Shown one piece after another: positions 36,662-46,953 of a stretch of DNA of 64,000 nt (the first letter of the stretch is position 1; each line of letters begins with the position of its first letter). The notes under the pieces are model-generated. The model was not told the origin of the DNA. It made no database searches and saw only the letters and a program-made list of their open reading frames with translations. The position numbers and the translations under genes were made by a program. The DNA lies in contig NZ_LS483440.1 of the NCBI RefSeq assembly GCF_900476045.1, forward strand, positions 682,001 through 746,000. Direction: 5' to 3'. The DNA comes from Gemella morbillorum. GTDB taxonomy: Bacteria; Bacillota; Bacilli; Staphylococcales; Gemellaceae.

Positions 36662-37588
36662 ATGAAAATTATTTTAATTACTGGGTTTTTAGGAGCAGGG
36701 AAAACGCGATTTATTAAAACATTAGTTGAAAAAACAACTAAAAGTATTGTTATTTTAGAAAATGAGTTTGGTGATTTAAATCTTGATGGTGAATATTTAA
36801 AAAATAATAATAACAATCAAGATGATATTAAGGTTTGTGAATTGACTAATGGATGTATATGTTGTTCAACTAATCTTGATTTTACACACTCTATACTTAC
36901 AATAGCAAATACTATAAATCCGGAATTTTTAATTATTGAACCTAGTGGAGTAGCAAAAATTAAAAATATTATAGAAAAAATAAAAGTTATTAGCTATGAA
37001 AGAATTGAATTAGGGTTACCGATACTAATAATTGATTCAAAAAATTTAGATAATATCTTTAATAATTATAGCGAGTATTTAGATGATGAGCTTAAATATA
37101 ATGGATTAGTAGCAGTTAGTAAATCTGAAAGTATGACAGACCAACAGTTTTTAAAAATTAAAAGTGAACTAAATATTAATAATAAATCGGTATTTCCATT
37201 AGCGCACTATTCTAAATGGGAAGATGATATTTGGGAATATATATTTAATACAAGTGGTACAATTGAGAAAATAGGAAACGAGCTATCATTAAGGCTGAAG
37301 GTAAATAAAAATAAAATTGAGAAAAAATTAGACCAGTATACTATTGAAAATATACAAATAAATTCACTAGATAAGCTTAGTTATTTACTTCTTTATCTGA
37401 TGTCTAAAAGATTAGGTAATATAGAAAGAGTTAAAGGATACCTAACAATAAAAAATAACAACTATAAATTTGATTTAGTTGGAACTAACTATGAGATTAC
37501 TGGAAGTGAAGAGACATTTGGTAATAATGTTGTAATTATTGGTACAGATTTAAAAAAAGATAAATTAAAAACCTTGTTCATAGATTAA
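36662..37588 (+). CDS. CobW/G3E family GTPase (metallochaperone-type)
   Basis: 308 residues from the ATG at 36662; an in-frame ATG 30 bases earlier falls in the terminator. The P-loop is GFLGAGKT (8-15). The metal-binding motif GCICC (64-68) follows CELTN, and a degenerate NKxD appears as SKSE. The CobW C-terminal domain is shorter than usual. These GTPases deliver Zn2+ or other metals to enzymes. The upstream zinc-dependent alcohol dehydrogenase is a tempting client, which is inference. No Zur box was recognised. Confidence 0.85.
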   Translation: MKIILITGFLGAGKTRFIKTLVEKTTKSIVILENEFGDLNLDGEYLKNNNNNQDDIKVCELTNGCICCSTNLDFTHSILTIANTINPEFLIIEPSGVAKIKNIIEKIKVISYERIELGLPILIIDSKNLDNIFNNYSEYLDDELKYNGLVAVSKSESMTDQQFLKIKSELNINNKSVFPLAHYSKWEDDIWEYIFNTSGTIEKIGNELSLRLKVNKNKIEKKLDQYTIENIQINSLDKLSYLLLYLMSKRLGNIERVKGYLTIKNNNYKFDLVGTNYEITGSEETFGNNVVIIGTDLKKDKLKTLFID

Positions 37589-37600
37589 ATAAGGAATACT

Positions 37601-37640
37601 ATAATAAATTCTAATATAATTAGAATTTATTATTTTTTTA
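37601..37640 (+). terminator. Terminator of the CobW-family gene
   Basis: ATAAATTCTAA pairs with TTAGAATTTAT, followed by TATTTTTTTA. Confidence 0.85.
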
Positions 37641-37711
37641 TGTGCGTTACTTTCATAAAAACTATATTAATGTTATAATATCAGAAGAACATATAAGTGA
37701 AGAGGTGTAAA

Positions 37712-38077
37712 ATGATTTACGGGATAGGTTGTGATATAGTCGATATTCATCGCTTCGAAAAGTATGTTGATAATAATAAACGACTAGAAAAATTATATAC
37801 AAAAAGAGAATTAGATGAGTTTTATAAAATATCTAATCATAGAAGAAAATTGGAATTTTTAGCAGGACGTTTTGCAGTGAAAGAAGCAATGTCAAAGGCA
37901 TTAGGAGTTGGAATTTCGAAAGACTTTTCTTTTCATGATGTAGAGGTAAAAAAAGATGAATTTGGAAAACCTTATATAGAATATAAGGGCTTTCACACAC
38001 ACCTTACGATAAGTCATACTGATTCAACTGTGGTTGCATTTGTTATTTTAGAAAAAGGGGGACAAAACAATGATTAA
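37712..38077 (+). CDS. acpS: Holo-[acyl-carrier-protein] synthase
   Basis: 121 residues from the ATG at 37712 (AGAGGTG upstream); a start five codons earlier lacks spacing to the RBS. Conserved segments are GIGCDIVDIHRFEKY with the Mg-binding Asp and FLAGRFAVKEAMSKALG. It transfers phosphopantetheine from CoA to apo-ACP. It overlaps alr by eight bases; acpS-alr is a conserved Firmicutes pair. Confidence 0.95.
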   Translation: MIYGIGCDIVDIHRFEKYVDNNKRLEKLYTKRELDEFYKISNHRRKLEFLAGRFAVKEAMSKALGVGISKDFSFHDVEVKKDEFGKPYIEYKGFHTHLTISHTDSTVVAFVILEKGGQNND

Positions 38078-39197
38078 TGATAGACCAACACATTTACGAG
38101 TGAATTTAGATGCAGTATTAAATAACTATAGAAAACTAGATAAACTTAATGGATTAAAAACTGGTTTAGCAGTAGTTAAAGCCGATTCTTATGGACTAGG
38201 AGCAAAAGTTATTGCAGATTATTTATATAAAAATGGGGTAAGACATTTTGCGGTTGCAACACTTGAGGAAGCACTTGAATTAAAAAAATATATTAAAGAA
38301 AGTTTACTTTTAGTATTAGGTGTAACTAATCCAAAAAATGTAAAATATGCAGTAGAAAATAATATTTCTTTAACTTGCCCTTCAAAAGAATGGTTTGAGG
38401 AAGCACTCAAAGAACTTGAAAAAATTGATGGCAAGTTAAAGCTTCATATTAAACTTGAAACAGGTATGAATAGAATAGGAACGTCTGAGGTGGAGGAGCT
38501 TATGGAAATTCATAATCTTTTCTACTCTGAGAAAGTGGAGTTTGAAGGAATATTCTCCCATTACTCTAATGCAGATGGTGAAGATAATGAATATGACGAT
38601 TATCAAACAGCTAATTTTAATAGTTTGGTTAAGCTATTTAAACTTAAACCGAAGTATATTCATATTGAAAATTCAGCGGGAACAATAAAATATAGTGATA
38701 GAAATGATATTTGTAATTTGTCAAGAATAGGTATAGCTTTATATGGATGTTACCCAAGTTCAAATATAGAAAGACTGAATAAGTTATCATTAGAGCCAGT
38801 AGCTTCATTAGTTAGTAAGGTTACTCATGTGAAAAAAGTACCTAAAGGAACAAAAATTGGATACGGGATTTCTTATGAAACTCAAGAAGATGAGTATATT
38901 GCTACAATTCCAATAGGCTATGCAGATGGTCTATTAAGAAGAGCACAAGGCTTTAAACTGAATGTAGCGGGAGAAGAATGTGAAATTGTAGGAAGAGTAT
39001 GTATGGATCAACTGATGGTTAGATGCTCAGAAAATATTAAAGTGGGGGATGATGTTCTTGTCTTCGGTGAATACAATAATCAAAAAATTTCAGTAGATGA
39101 TTTTGCTGATTATCAAAAAACTATTAGTTATGAGATATTTTGTTGTATAAATCGTAGAGTACCAAGAAAATATTACTTAAACAATACGGAGTTATAG
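38070..39197 (+). CDS. alr: Alanine racemase
   Basis: 375 residues. PLP-lysine K37 in VVKADSYGLGA, the second catalytic tyrosine in IGYGISYETQ, and the PIGYADGLLR and GRVCMDQLM motifs. It supplies D-alanine for peptidoglycan and teichoic acids. Its product feeds ddl and murF encoded at 57.5-59.9 kb. It overlaps acpS and is one base from tex. GGGGG precedes the ATG. Confidence 0.97.
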   Translation: MINDRPTHLRVNLDAVLNNYRKLDKLNGLKTGLAVVKADSYGLGAKVIADYLYKNGVRHFAVATLEEALELKKYIKESLLLVLGVTNPKNVKYAVENNISLTCPSKEWFEEALKELEKIDGKLKLHIKLETGMNRIGTSEVEELMEIHNLFYSEKVEFEGIFSHYSNADGEDNEYDDYQTANFNSLVKLFKLKPKYIHIENSAGTIKYSDRNDICNLSRIGIALYGCYPSSNIERLNKLSLEPVASLVSKVTHVKKVPKGTKIGYGISYETQEDEYIATIPIGYADGLLRRAQGFKLNVAGEECEIVGRVCMDQLMVRCSENIKVGDDVLVFGEYNNQKISVDDFADYQKTISYEIFCCINRRVPRKYYLNNTEL

Positions 39198-39198
39198 A

Positions 39199-41367
39199 AT
39201 GTACGGAATTATTACAAAAAATTTAGCTAATAAGCTAAAGATAAATGAAAAGTATGTTACTAATGTACTTAATTTACTTGAAGAGGGTAATACAATAGCT
39301 TTTATAGCGAGGTATCGAAAGGAGCTAACTAATTCTTTAGATGAAGTTGCTATAAAGCAAATTCAAGATGAATTTAATTATTTAAAGTCACTTGAAGAAA
39401 GAAAAGAAGAAGTAATTAGATTAATATCAGAAAAAGGTTTATTAACGGATGAACTAAAAAAAGATATTTTAGCTCAAGAAAAATTACAAAGAGTAGAAGA
39501 TTTATATCGCCCATTTAAAGAGAAAAAACGAACTAAAGCGACAATAGCAAAAGAAAAAGGTTTAGAAAATTTAGCTAACTTTATATTGAAATTACCTAAG
39601 AAATTAGCAGATTTAAATAAAGAAGCGGAGAAGTATATAAGTGAAGAAAAAGAAGTAAATAGCATTGAAGATGCTATTACTTATGCTTTAGATATTATTG
39701 CAGAGAATATTTCAGATAATGCAAAATACCGAGAATATGTATTAGAAAACACAAGAAAATTCGGCCAAATTACAGCTAGTGTAAAAAAAGATGGTGAGAA
39801 AAAAGATGAAAATGGTACATATAAAAATTATTATGAATATGGTGAACAAGTTTTAAAAATAGCTTCACATAGGATATTAGCACTAAATAGGGCAGAAAAA
39901 GAAGGTATTATCCGAGTTAGCATAGAAAATGACAAAGAAAGATTATACAATTACATCCTTCGTGGGTTAACAAGAAATTATCCAACGGAAATAAATGAAC
40001 TATTATTAGAGTGTATTGCTGATAGTATGAAACGTTTAATTTATCCATCGATTGAAAGAGAAATTCGTAGCGATTTAACTAAAAAAGCTGAGGAAGATTC
40101 AGTGGTCATTTTCTCTGAAAATCTAAAGCAACTGTTAATGCAAAGCCCACTAAAAAACAAAAAAGTTCTAGGTATAGATCCGGCATTTAGAACAGGGTGC
40201 AAAATGGCGATAGTAGATGAATATGGTAATTTTATAGATAAAATGGTTATTTATCCACATAAGCCTGCTTCAGCTGAAAAACAAGAAAAATCAAAAAAAG
40301 ATTTAATTAAATTTATTAATAAACACAATATTAATTTGATTGCTATCGGTAACGGGACAGCCTCACGAGAAACTGAAAAATTTGTAGTTGATACTTTAAA
40401 AGAAGCGGGATTAAAATTAGACTACGTAATAGTTAATGAAGCAGGAGCAAGTGTTTATTCTGCTAGTGAGGTAGCTCGTGAAGAATTTCCAGATTTTAAT
40501 GTGGAAGAACGAAGTGCGATATCAATTGCACGTCGTATTCAAGATCCACTTAGTGAGTTAGTAAAAATTGATCCGAAATCAATAGGTGTAGGACAATATC
40601 AACACGATATAACTCCGAAGTACTTAGAAAAAGAATTAACGTTTGTTGTAGAAACGGCCGTTAATAAAGTTGGAGTTAATGTAAATACAGCATCAGTTTC
40701 GCTACTATCTTATGTATCAGGAGTTAATAAACAAATTGCAAAAAATATCGTGGCATATCGTCAAGAAAATGGGAAAATAGAAACTATTAAAGAAATTGCT
40801 AAAGTTCCAAGGTTAGGTAAAAAAACTTTTGAGCAATGTGTAGGTTTCTTTAGAATACCAGATAGTAAAAATATATTCGATGCAACAGGTATTCACCCAG
40901 AGAGTTATAAAGCAGCAGAGGCATTACTTAAAGAGCTAAATCTATCTACAAAAGAAGTAGGTACAGAAGAATTTTCTAGTATTGTAGATAGTGTTGATAA
41001 AAAACAGCTGGCTGAAAAAATTGGTATTGGTATAGAAACTCTTGAAGATATTATAAAAGATTTAAAACAGCCTCTTCGAGATGAGCGTGAATCTTTTGCT
41101 AAACCATTATTAAAATCAGATATACTTACAATTGACGATCTTCAAGTTGGTGTCAAGTTGGCAGGAACAGTGAGAAATATTACACAATTTGGAGCGTTTA
41201 TTGATATTGGATTAAAACAGGATGCAATGGTTCATGTTTCTAAAATTAGCAAAAACTATATTAAAAATCCACTAGATGTTCTTAGTGTAGGGCAAATTGT
41301 TGATGTTTACGTTATAGACATAGATAAACAAAGAGGCCGTGTTGCACTAGCAATGTTTAAAGATTAA
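39199..41367 (+). CDS. tex: Tex family RNA-binding transcription accessory protein
   Basis: 722 residues with the full Tex order: N-terminal helical domain, YqgF-like nuclease fold (VLGIDPAFRTGCKMAIVD), helix-hairpin-helix pairs (VNTASVSLLSYVSGVNKQIAKNIV), and a C-terminal S1 domain (about 645-720, AGTVRNITQFGAFIDIG). It binds RNA and stabilises transcription/translation coupling. It starts two bases after alr, without a strong RBS, so translational coupling is likely. Confidence 0.95.
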   Translation: MYGIITKNLANKLKINEKYVTNVLNLLEEGNTIAFIARYRKELTNSLDEVAIKQIQDEFNYLKSLEERKEEVIRLISEKGLLTDELKKDILAQEKLQRVEDLYRPFKEKKRTKATIAKEKGLENLANFILKLPKKLADLNKEAEKYISEEKEVNSIEDAITYALDIIAENISDNAKYREYVLENTRKFGQITASVKKDGEKKDENGTYKNYYEYGEQVLKIASHRILALNRAEKEGIIRVSIENDKERLYNYILRGLTRNYPTEINELLLECIADSMKRLIYPSIEREIRSDLTKKAEEDSVVIFSENLKQLLMQSPLKNKKVLGIDPAFRTGCKMAIVDEYGNFIDKMVIYPHKPASAEKQEKSKKDLIKFINKHNINLIAIGNGTASRETEKFVVDTLKEAGLKLDYVIVNEAGASVYSASEVAREEFPDFNVEERSAISIARRIQDPLSELVKIDPKSIGVGQYQHDITPKYLEKELTFVVETAVNKVGVNVNTASVSLLSYVSGVNKQIAKNIVAYRQENGKIETIKEIAKVPRLGKKTFEQCVGFFRIPDSKNIFDATGIHPESYKAAEALLKELNLSTKEVGTEEFSSIVDSVDKKQLAEKIGIGIETLEDIIKDLKQPLRDERESFAKPLLKSDILTIDDLQVGVKLAGTVRNITQFGAFIDIGLKQDAMVHVSKISKNYIKNPLDVLSVGQIVDVYVIDIDKQRGRVALAMFKD

Positions 41368-41377
41368 GGAGGTAAAA

Positions 41378-43216
41378 ATGAGTAATAATAAAACAAGATA
41401 CCTTCCTAGTATAGATAGTTTGAGAGCATTAGCAGTTTTAGCGGTTATTATTTATCATATTGATGTAAATTATTTACCTGGTGGATTTTTAGGAGTTGAT
41501 TTATTCTTTGTCTTATCAGGGTATTTAATTAGTTCATTAATAATAAAAGAATATAAAAAAACAGGAACTCTTAATTTATATAATTTTTATATGAGAAGGG
41601 CGCGTCGACTACTACCAGCTGTTTATTTTATGATAACAGTTTGTTTGCTATTCATGGTATTGTTTAATGGAGTTTTACTTCGAAAAAGTCATCTTGATGC
41701 GGTATTTGGTTACATATATTCAAGTAACTGGTGGTATATTTTTCATAAACTTGATTATTTTGATAGTTTTGGTGCGCAAAGTCCATTTAAACATTTATGG
41801 TCACTTGCGATAGAAGAACAATTTTATATGTTTTTCCCACTAATATTCTTAATATTCAATCGTCGAAAAAAAGAAGAGGGGCAATTATCTTCATTAAATA
41901 AAAACTTTATATATATTGTATTAGGATTAATTTTAATATCATTAGTAACACATATCTTGTTATTTGATATTAATAATATAAATAGAATTTATTTTGGAAC
42001 TGATACACGAGCGTTTTCGTTATTAGTAGGAGTGGTAGGAGCATTAGTTTATCCAATGGATAAGTTATCGAGTCCAACAAATGCTAAAGAAAGTGTACTA
42101 TATAGTGTAGCCTCTCTTACTTCGATTTCTACATTAATAGCAATAATGTTTTATGCAAGTGAATATAATACATGGTTGTATAGGGGAGGTTTTTTATTAG
42201 TTGCTGTTTTGGGATTAATAATAATTATAAGTAGTGGCAAGCAGCATACATTTATTTCAAAAGCGCTATCATTCAGACCGATAGTTTTTATAGGGAAAAT
42301 TTCGTATAGTTTATACTTATGGCATTTCCCAATTATCGTATTAACAACACCAGTTTCAGAAATAGGAAACCCAAACTTATTTTACGTTACTTTAAGAATT
42401 ATTCTAACGGTAATAGCAGCCACACTAAGTTATTTATTTGTAGAAACACCGATTCGAAAACTGGGATTCGTAAACTATATTAATTTACTATGCAAGAGAA
42501 TACGAAAACTTCGTTTAAATGTAAAACGTGGAATAGTTTCAAGTTTTGCAGTCGTATTAATATTATCTGTGATGGGATTATTCGGAAAAGGTGTTCCATT
42601 CCTTTCTACAGCTTTTGTAAAAAAAATGGATGCAAATAAAGAAAGTCAGTTTTTAAATAATGATAATAACGCAGAAAATAATCCTAATCAATCAGAAGAG
42701 AAAAAAGAGAATGAGGAAAATAATAAAGAAGAAAAAAAATATAGCACATTATTAATTATTGGTGATTCTCTAACAGTTGATATAGGGGAAAAAGTAAAAG
42801 AAAAATACCCAGGAGCTATTATTGATGGGAAGATTAGCCGTCAACTAACAGCAGCAACAACAACCGCTCAAAATTATACTAAGTATAATAGTGAAAACAC
42901 AGCCGTTATATTCCAATTAGGAACTAATGGTCCATTTACAGAAGCGCAAGCCGAAGAGTTGATTAAACTCTTTGATAAATCAGATATTTATTTTGTTAAT
43001 GTAAAAGTACCACGTGCATGGGAAAAAACGGTTAATACAGCTCTAAATGACCTTAAAGAAAAGCACCAAAATATTACTATAGTGGACTGGTATACTGTAG
43101 CGAATTCACAAGGGGATTATTTCGAACCAGATAGAGTTCATTTAAACCAAAATGGAATAGCAGAAATGATAAATTCTATTGAAAAGAGTTTAAAACATCC
43201 AGTAGAGATAAAATAA
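41378..43216 (+). CDS. oatA: Peptidoglycan O-acetyltransferase (OatA-type)
   Basis: 612 residues. The N-terminal acyltransferase-3 membrane domain has about 11 helices (YLPSIDSLRALAVLAVIIYHI, LWSLAIEEQFYMF, YSLYLWHFPI). It is joined by an acidic Asn/Glu/Lys linker (about 420-450) to an extracellular SGNH esterase-like domain. That domain has the catalytic GDSLT serine and DRVHLNQNG with Asp and His. Such proteins acetylate MurNAc and confer lysozyme resistance. AAGGAGG precedes the ATG; it lies ten bases after tex. Confidence 0.9.
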   Translation: MSNNKTRYLPSIDSLRALAVLAVIIYHIDVNYLPGGFLGVDLFFVLSGYLISSLIIKEYKKTGTLNLYNFYMRRARRLLPAVYFMITVCLLFMVLFNGVLLRKSHLDAVFGYIYSSNWWYIFHKLDYFDSFGAQSPFKHLWSLAIEEQFYMFFPLIFLIFNRRKKEEGQLSSLNKNFIYIVLGLILISLVTHILLFDINNINRIYFGTDTRAFSLLVGVVGALVYPMDKLSSPTNAKESVLYSVASLTSISTLIAIMFYASEYNTWLYRGGFLLVAVLGLIIIISSGKQHTFISKALSFRPIVFIGKISYSLYLWHFPIIVLTTPVSEIGNPNLFYVTLRIILTVIAATLSYLFVETPIRKLGFVNYINLLCKRIRKLRLNVKRGIVSSFAVVLILSVMGLFGKGVPFLSTAFVKKMDANKESQFLNNDNNAENNPNQSEEKKENEENNKEEKKYSTLLIIGDSLTVDIGEKVKEKYPGAIIDGKISRQLTAATTTAQNYTKYNSENTAVIFQLGTNGPFTEAQAEELIKLFDKSDIYFVNVKVPRAWEKTVNTALNDLKEKHQNITIVDWYTVANSQGDYFEPDRVHLNQNGIAEMINSIEKSLKHPVEIK

Positions 43217-43218
43217 AA

Positions 43219-43260
43219 TATAAGGCTTTGAGACAATAGAACTCAAAGTCTTATATTTTT
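43219..43260 (+). terminator. Terminator of the alr-tex-oatA operon
   Basis: ATAAGGCTTTGAG pairs with CTCAAAGTCTTAT (one mismatch), followed by TTTTTAATT. Confidence 0.8.
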
Positions 43261-43362
43261 AATTAAGAATGGTGGAAGTTTTATTCTTCCATTGAAAAAC
43301 AAATGTAATATATGGTATAATTATTAAGTGTATAAATTTTAAAAGATTAAAAGGAGATAACT

Positions 43363-44826
43363 ATGACAAAAGTAAGAGTAAGATATGCACCATCTCCAAC
43401 AGGAAACCTACATATCGGAAATGCAAGAACAGCATTATTTAATTATTTATTTGCAAAACATTATGGAGGAGACTTCGTTTTAAGAATTGAAGATACTGAT
43501 TTCAAACGTAATAAAGAAGAAGGAGAACGTAGCCAACTTAAATATATGGATTGGTTAGGTCTTGATTATGATGAAGGTATAGGAAAAGAAAAAGAATTTG
43601 GTCCATATCGTCAATCAGAAAGAATAGAAATCTACCAAAAATATGCAGAGCAACTTTTAGCAGAAGATAAAGCATACAAATGCTACATGACAGCAGAAGA
43701 GTTAGAAGCGGAAAGAGAAGAGCAAGTTGCAAATGGGCTACCACCACGTTATAGTGGAAAACATGCTCACCTTACAAAAGAAGAACAAGAGCAATTTGAA
43801 AAAGAAGGACGTAAGCCATCTATCCGTATTCGTGTACCGCAAGATAGAACATATAGCTTTAATGACATGGTAAAAGGTGAACTATCATTCGAAGGAAAAG
43901 ATTTCGGAGATTTCGTTATCGTTAAAAATGATGGGGTAGCTACATACAACTTTGCAGTAGCAATCGATGATCACCTAATGGAAATTTCTCACGTTCTTCG
44001 TGGAGATGACCACGTTTCAAATACACCAAAACAACTGGTAGTTTATGAAGCATTAGGTTTTAAACCACCAATTTTTGGTCATATGACACTTATAGTTAAT
44101 GAAAACAAGAAAAAATTATCTAAACGTGATGAAACAATTATTCAATTTATCGAACAATATGATGATTTAGGGTACTTACCAGAGGCGCTATTCAATTTTA
44201 TTACACTATTAGGATGGTCTCCTGAAGGAGAGCAAGAAATCTTTACAAGAGAAGAATTTGTTAAGATTTTTGATGAGAAACGCTTAAGTAAGTCACCAGC
44301 GTTCTTTGATAATAATAAACTTACATGGATTAACAACCAATATATTAAAGCTCAACCTTTAGAAAGAATCGTAAACTTAGCTTTACCATTCTTCGTAAAA
44401 GAAGGTGTTGCGACTCAAGAAGAAGTTGATAATAATAGAGCGTGGTTTGAAAAATTAATTTCTCTATATCAACCTCAAATGAGTTATGGTGCTGAAATCG
44501 TAGAATTAACTAAACAATTCTTTGTTGAAGAAATTAAATTTGATGAAGAAGAACTAGAAATTTTAAAACAAGATACAACAGTAGCTGTATTTGAAGATTT
44601 CTTAGAGAAATTAGAAGTAGCAGGAGACTTTACTTCTGAAAACATTAAAACTTTAATAAAAACTATTCAAAAAGATACAGGTGTGAAAGGTAAAAACCTA
44701 TTTATGCCAATAAGAATAGCTTCGACTGGTTCTATGCACGGACCTGAGTTAAACACAAGTTTAGAATTATTAGGTCGTGATCGAGTAGTAGCTCGTGTAA
44801 AAGCAGCATTAGAGCTAATTAAATAA
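43363..44826 (+). CDS. gltX: Glutamyl-tRNA synthetase
   Basis: 487 residues, class I synthetase. The HIGH motif is in [13 protein letters not shown] (17-20) and the KMSKS motif reads [20 protein letters not shown] and [13 protein letters not shown] are typical of GluRS. In Firmicutes this enzyme also charges tRNA-Gln before amidation by GatCAB. AAAGGAG precedes the ATG. No cysE-cysS follows, unlike Bacillus. Confidence 0.97.
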   Translation: MTKVRVRYAPSPTGNLHIGNARTALFNYLFAKHYGGDFVLRIEDTDFKRNKEEGERSQLKYMDWLGLDYDEGIGKEKEFGPYRQSERIEIYQKYAEQLLAEDKAYKCYMTAEELEAEREEQVANGLPPRYSGKHAHLTKEEQEQFEKEGRKPSIRIRVPQDRTYSFNDMVKGELSFEGKDFGDFVIVKNDGVATYNFAVAIDDHLMEISHVLRGDDHVSNTPKQLVVYEALGFKPPIFGHMTLIVNENKKKLSKRDETIIQFIEQYDDLGYLPEALFNFITLLGWSPEGEQEIFTREEFVKIFDEKRLSKSPAFFDNNKLTWINNQYIKAQPLERIVNLALPFFVKEGVATQEEVDNNRAWFEKLISLYQPQMSYGAEIVELTKQFFVEEIKFDEEELEILKQDTTVAVFEDFLEKLEVAGDFTSENIKTLIKTIQKDTGVKGKNLFMPIRIASTGSMHGPELNTSLELLGRDRVVARVKAALELIK

Positions 44827-44840
44827 TAAAAACTATCGAA

Positions 44841-44894
44841 AAAAAGGAGATTAAATCTACTATTAATTCAATATGATTTAATCTCACTTTTTTC
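44841..44894 (+). terminator. Terminator of gltX
   Basis: GGAGATTAAATC pairs with GATTTAATCTC, flanked by AAAAA and CTTTTTTCTT. Confidence 0.85.
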
Positions 44895-44926
44895 TTAGAA
44901 AAATAGCTTAAAGTAAAGAAAAAAAC

Positions 44927-44955
44927 TTGACAATTACACGCAAATAATGTATTAT
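44927..44955 (+). promoter_or_regulatory. Promoter of rplM-rpsI
   Basis: TTGACA (44927-44932), 17 bases, TATTAT (44950-44955), about 95 bases before rplM. Confidence 0.75.
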
Positions 44956-44982
44956 TATTTACGATATTGTTTATATATCTTC

Positions 44983-45010
44983 ACGAGTAAGCCCCGGAAA
45001 ACTTAGTCGT
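44983..45010 (+). promoter_or_regulatory. L13-type ribosomal protein leader hairpin
   Basis: In the rplM leader ACGA-TAAG pairs with CTTA-TCGT across a G-G mismatch, with loop CCCCGGAAAA. Position and compact fold match the L13 leader element of Firmicutes, where L13 is thought to regulate its own operon. The family match is from memory. Confidence 0.55.
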
Positions 45011-45049
45011 TATGACAGATTAAAAACAACATCTAGGAGGAAAAAAGAC

Positions 45050-45487
45050 ATGCGTCAAACATATATGGCAAAGCCATCAACTGTAGAAAAAAAATGGTAT
45101 GTAATCGATGCTGAAGGACAAACTTTAGGTCGCTTATCATCAGAGGTAGCTTCAATTTTAAGAGGGAAACACAAACCTACTTATACACCACACATCGATA
45201 CTGGGGATAATGTTATCATTATCAATGCTGAAAAAATTGTGTTAACTGGTAAAAAATTATCTGATAAAGTTTATCGTCGTCACACAATGCACCCAGGTGG
45301 GTTAAAAGAAAGAACTGCTGGATTAATGGTAGAAAAATATCCAGAAGAACTTTTAGAGTTATCTATTAAAGGTATGTTACCAAAAAATACTTTAGGTAGA
45401 GCTCAAGGAATGAAACTTCACGTTTACCGTGGAGCTGAACACCCACATGCAGCACAAAAACCGGAAAAATACGAATTACGTGGATAA
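45050..45487 (+). CDS. rplM: 50S ribosomal protein L13
   Basis: 145 residues, the usual length. [60 protein letters not shown] and [10 protein letters not shown] are family hallmarks. It is an early-assembly 50S protein. AGGAGG precedes the ATG. It heads the rplM-rpsI operon with a 90-base structured leader. Confidence 0.98.
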   Translation: MRQTYMAKPSTVEKKWYVIDAEGQTLGRLSSEVASILRGKHKPTYTPHIDTGDNVIIINAEKIVLTGKKLSDKVYRRHTMHPGGLKERTAGLMVEKYPEELLELSIKGMLPKNTLGRAQGMKLHVYRGAEHPHAAQKPEKYELRG

Positions 45488-45506
45488 TATAGGAGGAAAT
45501 AATTAA

Positions 45507-45899
45507 ATGGCACAAGTAGAATATCGCGGTACAGGACGCCGTAAAAGCTCAGTAGCACGTGTAAGATTAGTACCTGGAACAGGGAAAGTTGTTATCAACA
45601 ACAGAGAAATGCGTGAATACTTACCATTAGAATCATTAGTATTAGACTTAATGCAACCTTTAGAAGTTACATCTACTACAGGTAACTATGACGTTTTAGT
45701 TAACGTTAGTGGTGGAGGATATACAGGACAAGCTCAAGCAATCCGTCACGGAATTGCACGTGCTTTACTAGAAGTAAATCCAGAATACCGTAAAGATTTA
45801 AAACCAGCAGGATTACTAACTCGTGACCCTCGTATGAAAGAACGTAAAAAATACGGTCTTCGTGGTGCGAGACGTGCTCCTCAATTCTCAAAACGTTAA
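45507..45899 (+). CDS. rpsI: 30S ribosomal protein S9
   Basis: 130 residues. [28 protein letters not shown] at the N-terminus, [20 protein letters not shown] in the core, and the tRNA-contacting C-terminal tail ending in APQFSKR. It is 19 bases after rplM with AGGAGG. Confidence 0.98.
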   Translation: MAQVEYRGTGRRKSSVARVRLVPGTGKVVINNREMREYLPLESLVLDLMQPLEVTSTTGNYDVLVNVSGGGYTGQAQAIRHGIARALLEVNPEYRKDLKPAGLLTRDPRMKERKKYGLRGARRAPQFSKR

Positions 45900-45925
45900 T
45901 ATTGGTCTTATATACCAAATACGTC

Positions 45926-45961
45926 AAGACATCAAAGAACATTCTTTGGTGTCTTTTTATA
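45926..45961 (+). terminator. Terminator of rplM-rpsI
   Basis: AGACATCAAAGAA pairs with TTCTTTGGTGTCT (one G-U), followed by TTTTAT. Confidence 0.85.
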
Positions 45962-46091
45962 TATACAGTTACAGTTTTAATTTTAGTGTAGAAATACTTC
46001 TATTTAATATATTTAAGAATAGCTTATTATAAAATGTATATTAGTAAGAGCAGAAAGCATAGAAAAAACAATAAAAAACACTAGTTTATAG

Positions 46092-46120
46092 TTGACTAAT
46101 ACTAGAATTAATGATAAACT
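46092..46120 (+). promoter_or_regulatory. Promoter of rpsD
   Basis: TTGACT (46092-46097), 17 bases, TAAACT (46115-46120). It leaves a leader of about 180 bases before rpsD. Confidence 0.55.
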
Positions 46121-46156
46121 ATTACTTATGTAAAATAATAGCAGTGGATTAATTGT

Positions 46157-46306
46157 TATTGCCTCTATGTTATACATTTTATAATGTGGCAACTCGTAGC
46201 CTATGCTGCTAGGCGAAGTTCCAGTTTTATAACATATACAACAACGATAATCGTGCTTTTTGTTTTACTCAAAATAAAAACAAAAAGAAAAAGGAGGAGC
46301 ACAACA
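46157..46306 (+). promoter_or_regulatory. Structured rpsD leader (S4-type autoregulation)
   Basis: Several stems are visible: TTGCC with GGCAA, GCCTA with TAGGC, and CTTTTTGTTTT with AAAACAAAAAG just before the AAGGAGGAG site. Monocistronic rpsD genes of Firmicutes carry an S4-binding leader at this position. The last stem abuts the ribosome site and could sequester it. The assignment is by position and fold, not a model search. Confidence 0.55.
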
Positions 46307-46909
46307 ATGGCTCGTTTTACAGGTTCAACTTGGAAAAAATCTCGTCGTTTAGGAATCTCACTAAGCGGTACTGGTAAGGAGTTAGCAAAACGCCCTTACG
46401 CACCAGGACAACATGGTCCCAACTTAAGAAAAAAACTATCTGAGTATGGTTTACAATTACAGGAGAAACAAAAACTTCGTTACCTACACGGTATGAATGA
46501 AAAACAATTCCGTAAATTATTCGATAAAGCTGGTAAATTACAAGGTCTACACGGTGAAAATTTCATGGCATTACTTGCTACACGTTTAGATTCAGTAGTT
46601 TATAGCTTAGGATTAGCAAGAACTAACCGTCAAGCTAGACAATTAGTTAACCACGGACACGTTCTTGTAGATGGTAAAAAAGTGGACATCGCTTCTTACG
46701 CTGTTAAACCAGGTCAAGTAGTTTCAGTAAGAGAAAAATCTAGAAACCTTGAAATTATTAAGGAAGCTGTAGAAGTAACTAACTTCGTACCTGAATACTT
46801 AACTTTTGATGCTGATAAATTAGAAGGATCATTAGTAAGACTACCAGAAAGAAGTGAATTACACCCAGAAATCAACGAACAACTTATTGTTGAGTACTAT
46901 AGCCGTTAA
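46307..46909 (+). CDS. rpsD: 30S ribosomal protein S4
   Basis: 200 residues from the ATG at 46307, preceded by AAGGAGGAG. The same frame is open 41 codons further upstream, but that part is leader RNA and not S4-like. It has the zinc-free N-terminus [19 protein letters not shown] and a central S4 domain ([36 protein letters not shown]). S4 nucleates 30S assembly. It is a single gene, as in Bacillus, not part of an alpha operon. Confidence 0.97.
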   Translation: MARFTGSTWKKSRRLGISLSGTGKELAKRPYAPGQHGPNLRKKLSEYGLQLQEKQKLRYLHGMNEKQFRKLFDKAGKLQGLHGENFMALLATRLDSVVYSLGLARTNRQARQLVNHGHVLVDGKKVDIASYAVKPGQVVSVREKSRNLEIIKEAVEVTNFVPEYLTFDADKLEGSLVRLPERSELHPEINEQLIVEYYSR

Positions 46910-46910
46910 T

Positions 46911-46953
46911 AAAAAAACTTCACTGATAATTTTATATCAGTGAAGTTTTTTTA
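46911..46953 (+). terminator. Terminator of rpsD
   Basis: AAAACTTCACTGATA pairs with TATCAGTGAAGTTTT, followed by T. Confidence 0.92.

Noticed and set aside
46184-46306. N-terminal extension of rpsD
   Set aside because: It has no ribosome site, is not S4-like, and coincides with structured leader RNA.
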